The notes beneath the pieces are model-generated. The model was not told the DNA's origin and did no database searches. It saw nothing but the letters and a program-made list of their open reading frames with translations. This document shows, one piece after another, positions 46,700 through 57,823 of a DNA stretch of 64,000 bases. The stretch is from Asterella californica (lineage: Eukaryota; Streptophyta; Marchantiopsida; Marchantiales; Aytoniaceae). The position numbers and the translations under genes are program-made. The stretch covers positions 48,189,501-48,253,500 of the forward strand of contig JAYKYS010000002.1 in assembly GCA_036924285.1 (NCBI GenBank), read 5' to 3'. Each line of letters opens with the position of its first letter. The first letter of the stretch is position 1.

Positions 46700-46980
46700 A
46701 AGAACAACCCGAACGGTTCAACTCTCCATCCCATGTCATTGAAGCACTCCAATTTTTCTTTCATATGTCTCAATTTTTCCAAAAACACATCACACGATCT
46801 ACCTCTTCACGAACCGTCTGAACCAACGCATAGCCTACATAGATCTGAACCCAATGATCCTTGTGTGCATGCATTGGACCTCTCAATCTCCTAAACCGTC
46901 CACGGATAGATCGTAAGAACAAGTTAACCCTTTAAGCTACTCCCTTATGTCAATTCTGTTTGGCACTACCTGTGTCGTGT
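46700..46980 (+). repeat. R1 fragment
   Basis: Matches 2440-2690 and the composite 52430-52492 plus 58206-58400. Shared blocks are CCGAACGGT(C/T)CAACTCTC, CATTGAAGCACTCCAA, TTCACGAACCGTCTGAACCA, TGCATTGGACCT and CCCTTTAAGCTAC. It lacks the chromovirus that splits R1 at 52.5 kb, so it shows the empty site in a related copy. Confidence 0.65.
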
Positions 46981-47029
46981 TGTGGACTAACTCTTACTTG
47001 AAAATCCAAATCTACTTGCATTCCACCAA

Positions 47030-47150
47030 GTGATAGAGCTTATTGTTAACTTCACATGGACACTTCATCTACCTCATTTTGGATACTTAATGATGATATT
47101 ATGAGGTTCGAAAGATGGGGAAATCAAGCTAGGCTTTAGCTTGTCGATGT
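47030..47150 (-). repeat. R1 distal fragment, minus orientation
   Basis: Reverse complement of about 2761-2885 (CCATGTGAAGTTAACAATAAGCTCTA-type block, then GGGGAAATCAAGCTA). It lies next to a plus-oriented R1 piece, so the locus is rearranged. Confidence 0.55.
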
Positions 47151-47159
47151 TGACTGAGA

Positions 47160-48907
47160 ATGAAAACAACACTAGGTGCGTCAATCCGTGAGTCAAGAAC
47201 ATTTACAAATTTAGTACTACGATTGGATAAGCCATACTCATCAGTGGAATAACCTTTTGGATTTGGAATGCTCGTTTAACCTTTGTACTAAAATTTTTTT
47301 TTATATACTTGGCTGCATTGCGTTTTCAAGAGTTTTCTGCAGATGTTGCTTCTATTTTTATATATATAGGGCTAATCAATATACCAATAATTAAGTTTTC
47401 TGTCAACTGATGGCATACATTGCATCAACCTTCAAGCATTAGCAAATTTAGTACTTCAATACTCATTCCAATCTTTTAATCTTTGCTAGTTTCTTCTTTT
47501 TAACTAGGATACTTTTTATTTTAGAAACACGTCAAATAATTTTATTTTTATTTTGTCAGTGAAAAATACAGTTCGTGGGAGTGCCCACCGTATCTACTAG
47601 TAGTGGTACCATCAATCTCCCAACCATAGGAAGATCACGAAGTGCAATGACAAGGATAGTGAGTATGGGGAGATCATTGCTGATCTTCACGGGATCATTA
47701 TCATGACAACGTCCGAAGATGGAAGAAAGTAACATGGTCATTAGTTTATCACCTAACTTTTTTTTTCAGTTAATATATTTCATATTTTCATCAATTTAAA
47801 TATTATATAATAAAATAATATCCAGAATAAAATAGTAGATATTTGATCATAAGGTCCCATACTTGTAGTTTCAGAAGCGCACTTGTCTTATGTGTTATGT
47901 CATGGTTTTCAGAACTCTCTGCTCTGCTAATATTTAATGGTTAGAGAGGCACCAAAGACCCTAAACCAGCAGCCGCAGGTTGGGTTTCCAAGCACCTGTG
48001 TTTAAGCTTAAGGTGCTTGGATGTAATGCTTCATATTCTTCTTCAAATTCTTCATTTTGAATTTTCACGTTGAATTTATCTAGAATTTGTACTTAACAGT
48101 CACACACTTCATGATATATATATATGAGATTTGTTACTCTCGCTTTTCTAATATTTAATGGTTACAGAAATGGCTTCAAATTCTTCTCAAATTCTTCATT
48201 TTGAATTTTCATATTGACTTTATCTAGAATTTTTACTTAACAGTCACACACTTCATGGTAACACAAAGCGAAGAAATGCAGTAAAAAGACTTTTCTAGTC
48301 TATGATGCAGTTGCAAAATCCAAGTCAGACTCTTCTCGTAATCAGCAGAGCAAATCCTCATGTAAAACTTTTCTTTGTTTCGTCGCTTGTTCTCTTCTTT
48401 CCCTCTCGTGGAAATCTCAAGAAGTATGCATATTCACGTCTCTTAATCTCACAGCAAAGTCCTTAATTATTTTCACTCATCTGAAAAAATCTGGATTTTA
48501 CTGGAAATTTGACTTCTATGTTTAGTTTTTTTTTCATTCCCCTCAATCTAGTAAGGATACTGTATAGAAAAGCAAGTATTCTGGTAAAAACTGTTTAATG
48601 AACCACTTCAACAAATCAACCCTATGTACACATTAAAATTCAAATTGGTTTTGGTCAAATTTGATGTAACGTTCAGACAATAATATCTCTTGTTATATTT
48701 GTAAAACCACGATTAATATGCTATCAAACAAGTTGAGAAAGATCCACTACTTACTATGGTATTACCAGTACTAATTTTGCTACCTCTTACTCAACAATCC
48801 ACGTATCCTTTGTTGTACATTTGCATAGCTCACGAGTGTGAAACCCTAAAAGGAAAGGGAAGTTTCTTTTGTTGCTTAGTGTGTTTCATCTTCATGTACT
48901 TATTCAC
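47160..48907. other. AT-rich intergenic DNA with an internal duplication
   Basis: No gene seen. A direct duplication covers about 47927-48118 and 48148-48262. CTAATATTTAATGGTTA recurs after 221 bases and ATTCTTCATTTTGAATTTTCA, followed by TTATCTAGAATTT and TTAACAGTCACACACTTCATG, recurs after 144 bases. One copy therefore has lost about 77 bases. The rest is A/T-rich without recognisable signals. Confidence 0.55.
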
Positions 48908-48938
48908 CTCATGTACACTTCACTTCAGTGTACATGAG
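48908..48938. repeat. perfect 12-bp-arm hairpin
   Basis: CTCATGTACACT (48908-48919), loop TCACTTC, AGTGTACATGAG (48927-48938). The same CATGTACACT/AGTGTACATG core recurs in the foldback structure at 49.2 kb, so both probably belong to one family of small inverted-repeat elements. Confidence 0.75.
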
Positions 48939-49217
48939 ACGGGAAGGGTTAAAACATTAAATAACGTTATCAGTAAACGGCGCTGAATTACAATCTCTGC
49001 CCCGGACTTATACCCCCAGGAGCACAGCAGCCAGCTCTTGATTTATGGATTTTCTCCAGATGCGTTGGCTACTCCAGGACTGACTAACATAAAATATATA
49101 TAAGTGATTTTAATTTTTTATTATAGCTTATTACATTATATTTTTATAACACTTACATGTTTTCTGCTAAGAGAAAACGATTTTCACTGTACAAGTACGT
49201 TGGGGATGCTTATTAGG

Positions 49218-49327
49218 CACATTGAGGCTGTATATTCACCCATGTACACTTAGACAGTGTACATGGGGTATAATTTAGAGCTAACCCTTTTCTAAGGAAG
49301 GGTTAGCTTTAAATTATAGCCTCAATG
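49218..49327. mobile_element. small foldback element with nested hairpins
   Basis: Outer arms CATTGAGGCT and AGCCTCAATG enclose two further stems. One is CCCATGTACACT-TAGAC-AGTGTACATGGG. The other is ATAATTTAGAGCTAACCCTT paired with AAGGGTTAGCTTTAAATTAT, with one mismatch and an 8-base loop. It is about 110 bases long with no coding capacity, so it is MITE-like or a structured foldback repeat. The target-site duplication is not evident. Confidence 0.6.
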
Positions 49328-50081
49328 ATCCACTGACTCACGACAGGAATTCACTTATATTCGGATAGTTCCAGGTGTGTTCACAGTGTGTATGGGTTTA
49401 TGACTTTTCCAGAAGGCCATGTGTTTCTTTCTCCTGTGAGGTGTTAAAATTAGATTTTTTAAATATAGCATTTCAAATATAGTATTTTAAATTTAGATAT
49501 TTGTCGTTTAAATATTTGACGTCTTCAACCAGGCGCGTATTCATTCCTTCACTTTTAATTTTACAGTGCACCCCCCAAAAAGTAGGAGGAACGAAGCACA
49601 CTCAAAGGAAGCGAGCTGGTTTGGATAAGCATCTAAATCAAGACTAAGTCTTGATGTCAAGACTTAGGTTTGCCGTAGCGTTGGCAAAGCAAGTATGAAG
49701 CGCTTGGGGTGATCTTGCTTTGCGATTTTCTAACTGCAAAGTAAACTTAGTCGCGCGTCTAAGTCAAATCAGATTGCGACCGGAAAGTGAGTTTCGGGGG
49801 ACCTCGTAAGTAGGTCCAATACTTATAGTTTGCAAGTTAGAGTCTTAAGTAGAATGTTTAGAAGTTGTCAACTAGTTTTGTTTAGGGTAAGTCAAAAAGG
49901 TAAGGCTTTTCCCGAGACTAGTTGAAATTTTCTAAGTGTTCTAGCGACAACTTAAGACTCAAGCCAAGAAGGGAATTGCGGGTTAGCTACCAAAACGCAA
50001 TTTTGACGCCAAGGGGTTGGCTACCCATTTTGAACTTGGTGTTAACTTAAAGGATCATTGTTGATGAGGGCATCAACCTCC
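49328..50081. other. probable internal 3' end of an L1-type retroelement, otherwise unassigned
   Basis: From about 49570 the composition becomes less AT-rich and the sequence leads into a polypurine tract and the L1 LTR, so it is probably the last internal part of that retroelement. No pol domain is recognisable; reading frames are broken. Confidence 0.4.
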
Positions 50082-51204
50082 AAAGTGGGGGTGAGTGTCG
50101 CGCCCCTCATTCTCAAGATCGGGCGTAGACGCGAACAACAGAACCCTAGCGGACTTGCGCTAGGTTGTGAACGCTGCGAGTAGGACTTAACGGCTTGGCC
50201 GGCAAGTCGAGATCAGATGAACCCTAAGTGGTTCTTTGAACCAAGGTTGGAACCTTGGATTAGGACATAAGGGCCTACCCCAAGAGGGTCCCAGACGAAC
50301 GCTGACCTAAGGAGACGAGTCTGGAAACGGACTGAAACATGAGTCTCAGACATAGGTCTGAGACGTGAGTCCGAGACGTGGGTCCGAGACGCAGACGAAC
50401 CACAGGGTTCGACCCTGGGTCTGGACCACAGGTTTTCGGAAAAATTGCTAAGTGTTGGAGCTCCAGGGACGTTTTAGGTCGTGGACGGAGCTCCACGTAA
50501 GATCTCGAGGCGAGTGAGGTATCATTGGAAAGGTCTCGTCGAGAGCTTTCCAGTGATATTTAACACTTCTCGATCTGACGTCCGAGCTGGAAGTTATGGC
50601 CGAACCACAATCGGGTTGTGGTATAATTTTCAAGGACCAAAGAGGAGGGCGGGGCCGCCGATCCCCAGAAGTATATATGAGGGGGCTCGATGCCTGGGTG
50701 GGCCAGGACGAGTCACCTGACCCCAGGGTTCGACGGGCGGACTCTGGGGGCATGAGGTGATGGCTGGGCCGGTTCCAAGGCACGTTTCGATCCAGACTTG
50801 GATGTTTGGACTTGGGAACGATGTAAGGGCTTGGGCAAGACTAAGGAACGAGTCGGCGGGTTAGACCACCGTTCGGGAGCATAGACCCAGACGGACATCA
50901 CGGGCGGTTGGGCCGCTAGGTGTGCTGGAGGCACCGTTTAGGACCTTGGACTTTATGGGAAGTCCGCCCCAAGTCATATTGTGACTTGCTCATGTTTGGG
51001 ACCGACTTAGGCGGATCTAAGTCGGGACTTAGGATTGCTGAGCTTGATGGTTAGGGAGACGGTCCGGCTCCGGTCCGGACCAAACAGAACTAAGGTAAGT
51101 GGTGCATGGACGCTAACTTGTGATTGTGTTTGCAGGTTAGCGGTGTAAAGTTTGCGACCTACTAAGCTAGAGCTTCACTGGCGCAACAAGGCGGTAGGTG
51201 CGCA
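50082..51204 (+). mobile_element. L1 LTR (plus) with adjoining polypurine tract
   Basis: A purine-rich tract (AAAGTGGGGGTGAG, 50082-50095) is followed by TGTCGCGCCCC at 50096, the classic junction of internal region and 3' LTR. The LTR runs to about GGTAGGTGCGCA (51204). It is relatively GC-rich compared with its surroundings and includes a short internal repeat of GACGTGAGTCCGAGACG type at 50340-50392. A second copy in minus orientation (58462-61595) fixes both ends. No 5' partner is present here. Confidence 0.75.
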
Positions 51205-52040
51205 AAATACTGCCAGAAATATTTTTATAATTATTGTCAAAAAGTTGTAAATTTTTGAAAACTAAGTTGATGTCAAAAACAGTCAACAAATTCAAATCAT
51301 TGTCGGAAACATGTCCCTACGTAATCTTTCGAACTACTATGCGTTATCGTATTATATTTTGCATGAATGTTCTATAGGAAAGCACAAGGTTCCTGGTTGT
51401 GGATATATTGTGTGTTGAATAAAGACAAGAAAGAGAAAAACAACCACGAGAACAAGCTCGTAAAATATACCAGCGCTCACTTTATATACACTCCCGTCTC
51501 TTTTTCTCTAAGAATACAAAATTGACAAACAAACTTGAGTGGTCTATAGTCTACACCTAACCTCTTAAAACAAGTCTTTGAATCTCAACCTTGACCCAAA
51601 ACTACCGAAGCTAGCTCAAAGCAAAAAAAAAATCCCTTTGCTAACAAAAAATACTTTGCATCAATATTGCACTATTCAAATCCAAGTACAAACAACATCC
51701 ATGTCCAAGCCTTTAGCTAAAACTAGCTATCACACATCATACATAATCAATCAGTACTCTAATGAATCCAAAAGATATGAAAACTGCAGCGAAGAAACGA
51801 AAGAAGGTCTATCTGAGAACTTTATTTTTTTGCCAAACAGTCTTCACATATCAATAGGGTCTTCCACCTCGACTCCTGACGACCAAGATATCTCTGATTT
51901 TTTTCGCTATTGACCAAACCTCCGAAATCTCCTCCATGCAGCTTAAAATCTCATGCACTAGCAAAACGGACCGCCTGATTTGATATTCGGCTTCTTTGGC
52001 ATATATATTTGACTACCTTGAACCCAACGGGACTCCAAAC
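51205..52040. other. no recognisable feature
   Basis: AT-rich DNA between the L1 LTR and the next R1 copy. A 111-codon frame at 51578-51913 has no recognisable domain. I see no RNA gene. Confidence 0.4.
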
Positions 52041-52492
52041 AAGTCGTTTGGAGTTCCTCTCGCAAAACCTCGCAAGAATTTGGTCATAATAATTAAAAAA
52101 CTGACGTAAATCATTTTTAATTATTGTGGCTCAAATTTATTCACCACGCACAATACAACAATTCGATCTATGTATTATTTTCTCCTCTACGTAGATAATG
52201 ACTCCTTGATCGCATAGACACCAAGAACAAAGAGCATGGCTCATCGATCTTGAAGAATAATCCAACTTCATCGTAGATGAATGAAAAAATAATGTAAGCG
52301 TCTCCCTATGAGCCAATTTTCCTCACATTTCTCAAATCGCTTATTGAAACTTTGTATCGTCTTCAATTTCTTGAAAAACTTGATGTTCTAATCTCAATGG
52401 ATTGAAAGAAAACAAGTGTGGACTTTGGAACAGTCCGAACGGTCCAGCTCTCATTCGTAGACCATTGAAGCACTCTAAATGCTCTTCGGTAC
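52041..52492 (+). repeat. R1 copy, left part (interrupted)
   Basis: Parallels 2072-2480: AAAAACTGACGTAAATC, GACTCCTTGATCGCATAGACACC, CTCAAATCGCTTATTGAAA, and CAGTCCGAACGGTCCA. It is cut by the chromovirus at 52493 and continues at 58206, with GGTAC duplicated on both sides. Confidence 0.8.
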
Positions 52493-52869
52493 TGTAACAC
52501 TACAAAAACTTCAATCGCGATCCTCAAGAACACTCATGAATAGACGGAAGAACTCTCAACTCAACTCAAGGTGGAATGCTCTTCAAGGACCATTCTCGTT
52601 CTTTCTATAGTTAGAGAAGTGCACACTCCAATCCATACTAACCACTCATCAATCCTTACACGGATTGATGACATGGCTTCCATGCAACCTACACAATCAA
52701 CTACCAATCAAATATCAACACCACAACATTCTTATCCGGCCTCACATACTATGGTCCCACTATAGTCAACTCTACACATATCTTATCCGGTCCCACATAC
52801 CATGGTCTCGCTATAGTCAACTCTACACATAGTTCTAACTATGAGTATAGTTAACTATGCATGGTTACA
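52493..52869 (-). repeat. chromovirus 3' LTR
   Basis: 377 bases, same length as its partner and differing at relatively few positions, so the insertion is not very old. It has the internal block CTCAAGAACACTCATGAATA near one end. Confidence 0.95.
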
Positions 52870-52888
52870 AACCTCCCTCCATTTAAGT
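52870..52888 (-). other. chromovirus polypurine tract
   Basis: Reverse complement reads AAATGGAGGGAGGTT immediately before the 3' LTR on the element strand, the expected plus-strand priming site. Confidence 0.75.
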
Positions 52889-52899
52889 CCCAACGTCCT

Positions 52900-53440
52900 C
52901 GTTGACGATAGAATGCTCATAAGCTTGAACTAACAAGTCGGCATTAGACAAATTTCCTAGTGGTTTCCAAGTAACCTCATATAATGGATATCCTTTTCAT
53001 TTTACCAAGTATTCTATCTTGGGATATCAAGTACCACGAAGACGTTTGTTCAGTATGCTTTCTACCTCGTATTCCTCATGATCATCCACTATTTCTGACA
53101 ATGGTGGTGCTACATGAGGATTGGTGAAACGAGGAAAACGTGGAACATATTTCCTCAATAAAGAAACATGAAACACCGGATGCATGCGCATATGAACCGG
53201 AAGTTGTAATTTGTACGCCACAGCTCCAACTCGTCGTAGGATGGTGAATGGACCGATGTATCTGGGGTTAAATTTTCGAACACCTACTAACAACAAGTTA
53301 GTGGTAGATGACCACACTTTCTCCCCAATGCCAAACTCCACATGTCGACGACGAGCATCTGCGTATTGCTTTTGACGATTTTGAGCAGTTTGAATCTTCT
53401 CCTTGGCTTGGTGAACACCTGCATGGATCTTCTGCACAAA
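52900..53440 (-). pseudogene. integrase C-terminus and chromodomain
   Basis: Minus-strand frame 53437-53027 has the GPF(T/E)ILRRVG motif of the integrase C-terminal SH3-like part (GPFTILRRVGAVAYKLQLP) and the MHPVFHVSLLRKY motif. In the same frame, after a TGA, comes a chromodomain: EYEVESILNKR, EYLVK, a TGA where Trp belongs in the VKWKGY motif, then KGYPLYEVTWKPLGNL. Chromodomains of this type steer integration to chromatin marks in chromoviruses. Here two stops inactivate it. Confidence 0.85.
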
Positions 53441-54317
53441 TTCGTTGACGGCAACAACTTTGGTTGTTGACTCCTATCTTGATCCGAATCTAGTAAAACT
53501 AGAAGGAGTGAACGGATGTGCACCGTACATCAAGTAGAACGGTGTAGCTTTTGTCGATGCTTTGACAGAGTTATTGTAGAAGAACTCTACTAAAGGTAGG
53601 AGTTCATCCCACCTCGCTTGCTCTTCAATTGTAAAGCTCGTAACATATCTTCTATCGTCTGATTAGCCCGTTTTGTTTGTCCATCACTCTGAGGATGGTA
53701 AGTTGTGGACATAGCAAGCTTAGTTTTGAATAACCCAAACAAGGTTTTCCAAAACATGCTTGTAAAAGTGATCCTCTACCAATAATTAAGACTCTAGAAA
53801 GACCATGTTGAGCGAAAACAACGTCTAAGTAGATTTGAGCCAACTCTGATGCACTAACAATCTTCTTGGTTGGACGAATATGAATTTTGGTCAACTTATC
53901 AACAAAAACTACAATAGAGTCAAATCCCGTACTAGTTGGAGATAGTTCACACACTAAATCCATACTCACATGTTCACATCGGTTAGTAGGAATAGGTAAT
54001 GGTTGGAGTAATCCTGTCGGTGGTTGATTGGTTGCCTTGTTTTGTTGACAAGCTAGACAACTTTTGATGTATCCCATCACATCATCGTGCATTTTTGGCC
54101 AATAATAAATGCGTTGCACCGCCTCCAAAGTCTTCTCTATTTCGACATGACCGGCAATCGCTGAATCATGACATTCTGTCAAGATAGTCGTACGAAGCTC
54201 TAGATTATTGGGAATCCAGACTTTGCCGTCCTTGAATGCTAACCCATGCATCTTGGTAAGCTTGGTGTGCTTAGTTGCTACCACGATCTCCTCATCCCTT
54301 CTGGTAGCTTCCATCAA
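53441..54317 (-). pseudogene. chromovirus integrase with lost active site
   Basis: The zinc-binding part is intact (ECHDSAIAGH and CLACQQNK, the HHCC pattern). The core starts with VSMDLVCEL (first catalytic Asp). The second Asp motif (SDRD-type in the family) reads IIGRGS, with small deletions, at about 53770-53790. The third position, Glu in the family motif DGQTE, is Lys (DGQTKRAN, about 53660-53680). Two of the three catalytic acids are therefore missing. The frame also breaks after the third motif. Confidence 0.85.
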
Positions 54318-54390
54318 TTGTTACCATCAATCGGAATGGATCTTCAGTTCTGTCGACATGTGATTAACTCGAGGTATTCGAGTTAACGCA

Positions 54391-54830
54391 TCAGCAAGTT
54401 GCTTTTTCTCTTCCACGTATGTAATCTGCATGTTGAAGCGTTGTCGTCATTCCGCTCATCAAATTTGACGTTTGGAGAGGTCCTTGCGTCTGCAAGTAAA
54501 CCAATGATTTGTGGTCTATTTCTACCACAAACTTCTTATCTCCCAAGTAGTGCTTCCAATGTTTAGTAGCCAACACAATAGCTAACTCTTCTCTTTCCGT
54601 GGTATGATAGTTGCGTTCTGCAAGAAGCAACTTACGAGAAAAAAAAGCTACAGGATGCCAGCCATCTGCTCATGCTTGTTGTAACACTGCTCCTATTGCT
54701 GTACCTGATGCATCTGTGGCCAACTTAATGGATTTTGTAGGATCATATCACTTAAGGATTGGTGCTTGTAACAGCGCGTCCTTCAAGGCTTGGAAGGCAA
54801 GCTCATGAGATGTATCCCATCTTCATTTTT
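54391..54830 (-). pseudogene. chromovirus RNase H
   Basis: Minus strand. ATDASGTAIGAVLQQA (about 54730-54680), a stop, then AERNYHTTEREELAIVLATK, HWKHYLGDKKFVVEIDH and KSLVYLQTQ. The first Asp, the Glu and the following Asp are all present, but the frame is interrupted near 54675. Confidence 0.85.
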
Positions 54831-55270
54831 GTCCTTGACATAATAGGTTTGTCAGGTCTTGTGCAACTTGTGCAAAGTTTTTGACAAATCTACGATAGGA
54901 CCCCGTAAGTCCTAGAAAACTCTTCAACTGGGTTTGATCTTTTGGAGCACTCCACTTTTGGATTGCATCAATCTTATCGTTCATGACTTGGATTCCTGCT
55001 CCAATCACACGATGTCCTAGGTAATGTATATCATTCTTGCCAAACTCACATTTAGAGATCTTGGCATATAGCTGGTTTTGTCGAAGTACTTGTAAAATTT
55101 CTTGTAAGTACATCTTATGCTCTTGCAACGTCAGAATACTCCGTCCTTCTTCTTCACGAACAAGACCAGAGCTCCATAAGAAGATACACTAGATTGGATG
55201 AATCCTTTGTGTAACAATTCCTCCACTTGAGCTTTGCACTCCTCCAACTCGTGCGGTGCTAATCGATATG
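54823..55270 (-). pseudogene. reverse transcriptase lacking its catalytic core
   Basis: The finger part ([20 protein letters not shown] then [14 protein letters not shown], about 55262-55141) is followed directly by the thumb-side sequence EHKMYLQEILQVLRQNQLYA (about 55128-55065) and then CEFGKNDIHYLGH, SFLGLTGSYRRFV. The roughly 120 residues expected in between, including the catalytic YxDD-type motif, are absent. The junction lies at about 55120-55140. Confidence 0.9.
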
Positions 55271-55513
55271 GTGCTTTACAAGGAGGTGCACCTCAATCTT
55301 GTGATCCACTCGCCTTCTTGGTGATAATCCGTCAGTGTGCCCGTTTGGCAGCTCTACTTCTTCCTTGTCGTCCTTTTCCAAAGCCAAATCCAATCTCATA
55401 GCAACTGAACGCGACAGAAAGTTCTCAGTTGCGCCAGGATCAATCAACACTCTCACCTTAATGCCTTCTAACACTCCATCAATAACGATTAGTTGCGTAG
55501 TCCTTCGTGTCAA
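55259..55513 (-). pseudogene. chromovirus aspartic protease
   Basis: Minus strand: QLIVIDGVLEGIKVRVLIDP then GATENFLS. The active-site motif is DPGAT where the family usually has DSGAT/S. The frame stops after 84 codons. Confidence 0.75.
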
Positions 55514-55689
55514 TCCATTTAACTCCTTCTTTTATCTTCCATTCTTGCCTTTTCTTCTCTTTGTTGAACCAGTACGACGATGAGGTAAATCTACTAGTGC
55601 TCTTCGTTTTCCAAAACTAGATTGTTGTACTGCATTTCTCCTTCCTCTCCACCTTCCTATGCTCTATCATTCAGATGATTCAGAGGTCT

Positions 55690-56822
55690 TTGATAAGGAG
55701 CTCTATTTCCTCGAGGGAATCAGATGCGACAATGAGCAGCTATGTGTCCAATTCTCCCACAGTTATAACAACGCCGCGTCTCTCCTTGAAGCTCTTGGTT
55801 TCGAATACCTTCACTAATATCACCATCCCTCGGAAGTCATCGAGGTACATAGTTACGAACTCCACCTCCGACATCGCCACCTCGTGGTATCACTTCTCGT
55901 CTTGGTTGCTCTCTAGCACGATCTCTCCGATCTTCTCCATAGAATTGTCGTGCATAACCGTCTTGTTGCGGAAGATTATCCAATTCCATGGGCATTGGAC
56001 CTCCATATTGAACTCGCAGTACGATTGGTGGTTCCCTCCTCTAGCGACACCTAATGCACCAGAAATTCTTTGGGCATAACCGATTGCTTCGAACACGGTA
56101 CGTGGATTATTCACCATGACTTCTTGGCGAATTCTCTTTTTCAATCCGCGTTTGAACACGTCTAAAGCTTCTGCTTGGCTCATATCATAAATAGCTACTT
56201 GTAGATCTTGAAATTCCTCTACGTATTCTTGGAGACTTCTTTTTTGCTTGAGATCCCAGAGCTTCATTTGAGCCATCTACATTGAATCCACTGATTGGAA
56301 ATTCCGCAGCAAACCTTCTTGCATATTGCTCCATGTTACTTGACTTCCTCCAGCAATCATCGAACGCTCCCATGTATCGTATCATGTAAGCGCTTTATCC
56401 ATCAAGTAACAACTTGCAAATATTCCCGCAGAGTAATCATTGACTTGTGCTTGAAAAAATCTCATGTAACGATTCATACGAGAAATCCAATTCTCTAGAA
56501 TACCCATTGCTCGATTACCTCGATAAGGTTCCACGTTACACAGTCTTCTTCATCCGAAGCAATAGAGCATCTTCCTCCTCCACTGCCCTTTGGATCTCTA
56601 AAGCAACCTCTTCTCGATGTATTGTCTCCACTGCTTGCGTTGGAACTTGTGATGGACCACCCATCTCCATTGCTCTCACATTCTCTCCCTCTAGAGTTGC
56701 TATCTTGCTGTCTAGTGTCCTCACCACTGTCGTCATCTCTTGAAACTCATTGAGCATGTTCTGCATGATCTCACGCATCTCCATTCTTGTTGCTCCATAG
56801 TATTTTCACTCATTCTTACGTC
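55690..56822 (-). pseudogene. chromovirus gag with CCHC zinc knuckle
   Basis: Probable start near 56822 (MSENTMEQQ), then a shifted frame 56784-56536 with a coiled-coil-like stretch (MEMREIMQNMLNEFQEM). A frame at 56276-55890 has the gag capsid motif (RSLQEYVEEFQDLQVAIYDM then AEALDVFKRGLKKRIRQEV). The zinc knuckle CYNCGRIGHIAAHC (CX2CX4HX4C) is encoded at 55729-55770. Several stops and frame changes separate these parts. Confidence 0.85.
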
Positions 56823-56863
56823 TCTCAACACTCTCAATCCTTACACCACTCTTTCTATTACCT

Positions 56864-57238
56864 TCAATACAATGTCAGTATTACTACACGAAAACGTCTC
56901 ACGAACAAAGTTACCACAAAAGGTTGGGGCGACGAGATAACTTCTGGATAGAATGCCTCTCCAAATTCTCTCACTATTTTCTCGCGGTATGCCACCTTGG
57001 GACGACATGTATAATGAACTGCGCACCAATTGTTGAAGGTGGGTGGTGGTCGATTCAAATTCAGATCCATATCCTCCTAAAGCAAGATATAGAACGTGAC
57101 GTCCCACGTAGCAACATACGTTACGATCAGAAGAATCACAGGGACAGGTGAGTTCATCACTTGCGTCATGAAAGCATCTCCGAAGTGTGTCATCAAATAA
57201 ATCTGAAAATGATGACGTGCAATGTAGAGGAGTTTGAT
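56864..57238 (-). CDS. A/B two-domain cassette in the chromovirus leader
   Basis: Lies between the primer site and gag, a place where LTR elements normally have no ORF. Domain A (57238 to 57080) reads IKLLYIARHHFQIYLMTHFG, then DAFMTQVMNSPVPVILLIVT and TWDVTFYILL, closed by TAG at 57079-57077. Two codons later, in the same frame, domain B starts at ATG 57070 (MDLN) and runs 68 codons to RFRVVILTLY and its stop at 56864. The beginning of A is unclear because a stop lies just upstream of the conserved part. The product family is unknown to me; the C-terminal half of each domain is hydrophobic. Copies at 60.2-60.7 and 13.1-13.5 kb support a translated origin. Confidence 0.65.
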
Positions 57239-57810
57239 ATGGAAGATTCAAAAACGAAAAATCTGGAACTCTATGGATTCATTTCGTACCAAATTTTTCA
57301 AATTTGGCAGTTTGACCCCCTATTTTCCGAAGACCATAACTCGAGTTTCCTTGGGTCAATCTCGCATTTGTTGAACCCTTGGATAGCTTATCTTGCCAGT
57401 TAGAAATTTGCAAAGTTTCCACTTGAGATTTGACAACCTCAAAACATGGCAATGATTGTAAACTCCTTCTCGAGAGCGAAATGTGAAAAAAATCAGAAAA
57501 ATTAGAAAAAAGCTCCTCTCACATTTCGAATGTCATATCTTTCAAACTATAAATGATCTCCATGAGATTTCAAGTGTCACAGGTAGCTTAGTCTTCCCTC
57601 TATAACATACTAAAAGTTGAAATGACTTCAACTTTCTCTTGAAGTTTCACAAGGATTGTAAGTAACTCGAATTTTCACTATTTCTATCACTTTCTCTCAC
57701 TACTATTGAAAATTCGAAATTTCTCTCCACTCATGTGTATCTAATCACAAGGTTTCTTTGCAATTCTTTCTCCTGAGAAGGGTAATCCACTCTCTTAGAA
57801 GAAAAGCCTT
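57239..57810 (-). other. chromovirus untranslated leader
   Basis: Sequence between the primer binding site and domain A. It is AT-rich with no conserved frame. It should hold packaging signals, which I cannot identify. Confidence 0.5.
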
Positions 57811-57822
57811 GCTATGATACCA
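57811..57822 (-). other. chromovirus primer binding site (tRNA-Met type)
   Basis: Reverse complement reads TGGTATCATAGC one base after the 5' LTR. The plant initiator-methionine primer site is usually TGGTATCAGAGC, so one mismatch. Confidence 0.85.
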
Positions 57823-57823
57823 T

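Noticed and set aside
50400..50420. tRNA B-box-like motif GGTTCGACCC
   Set aside because: No matching A box or cloverleaf around it; it lies within the L1 LTR and a similar motif recurs by repetition.
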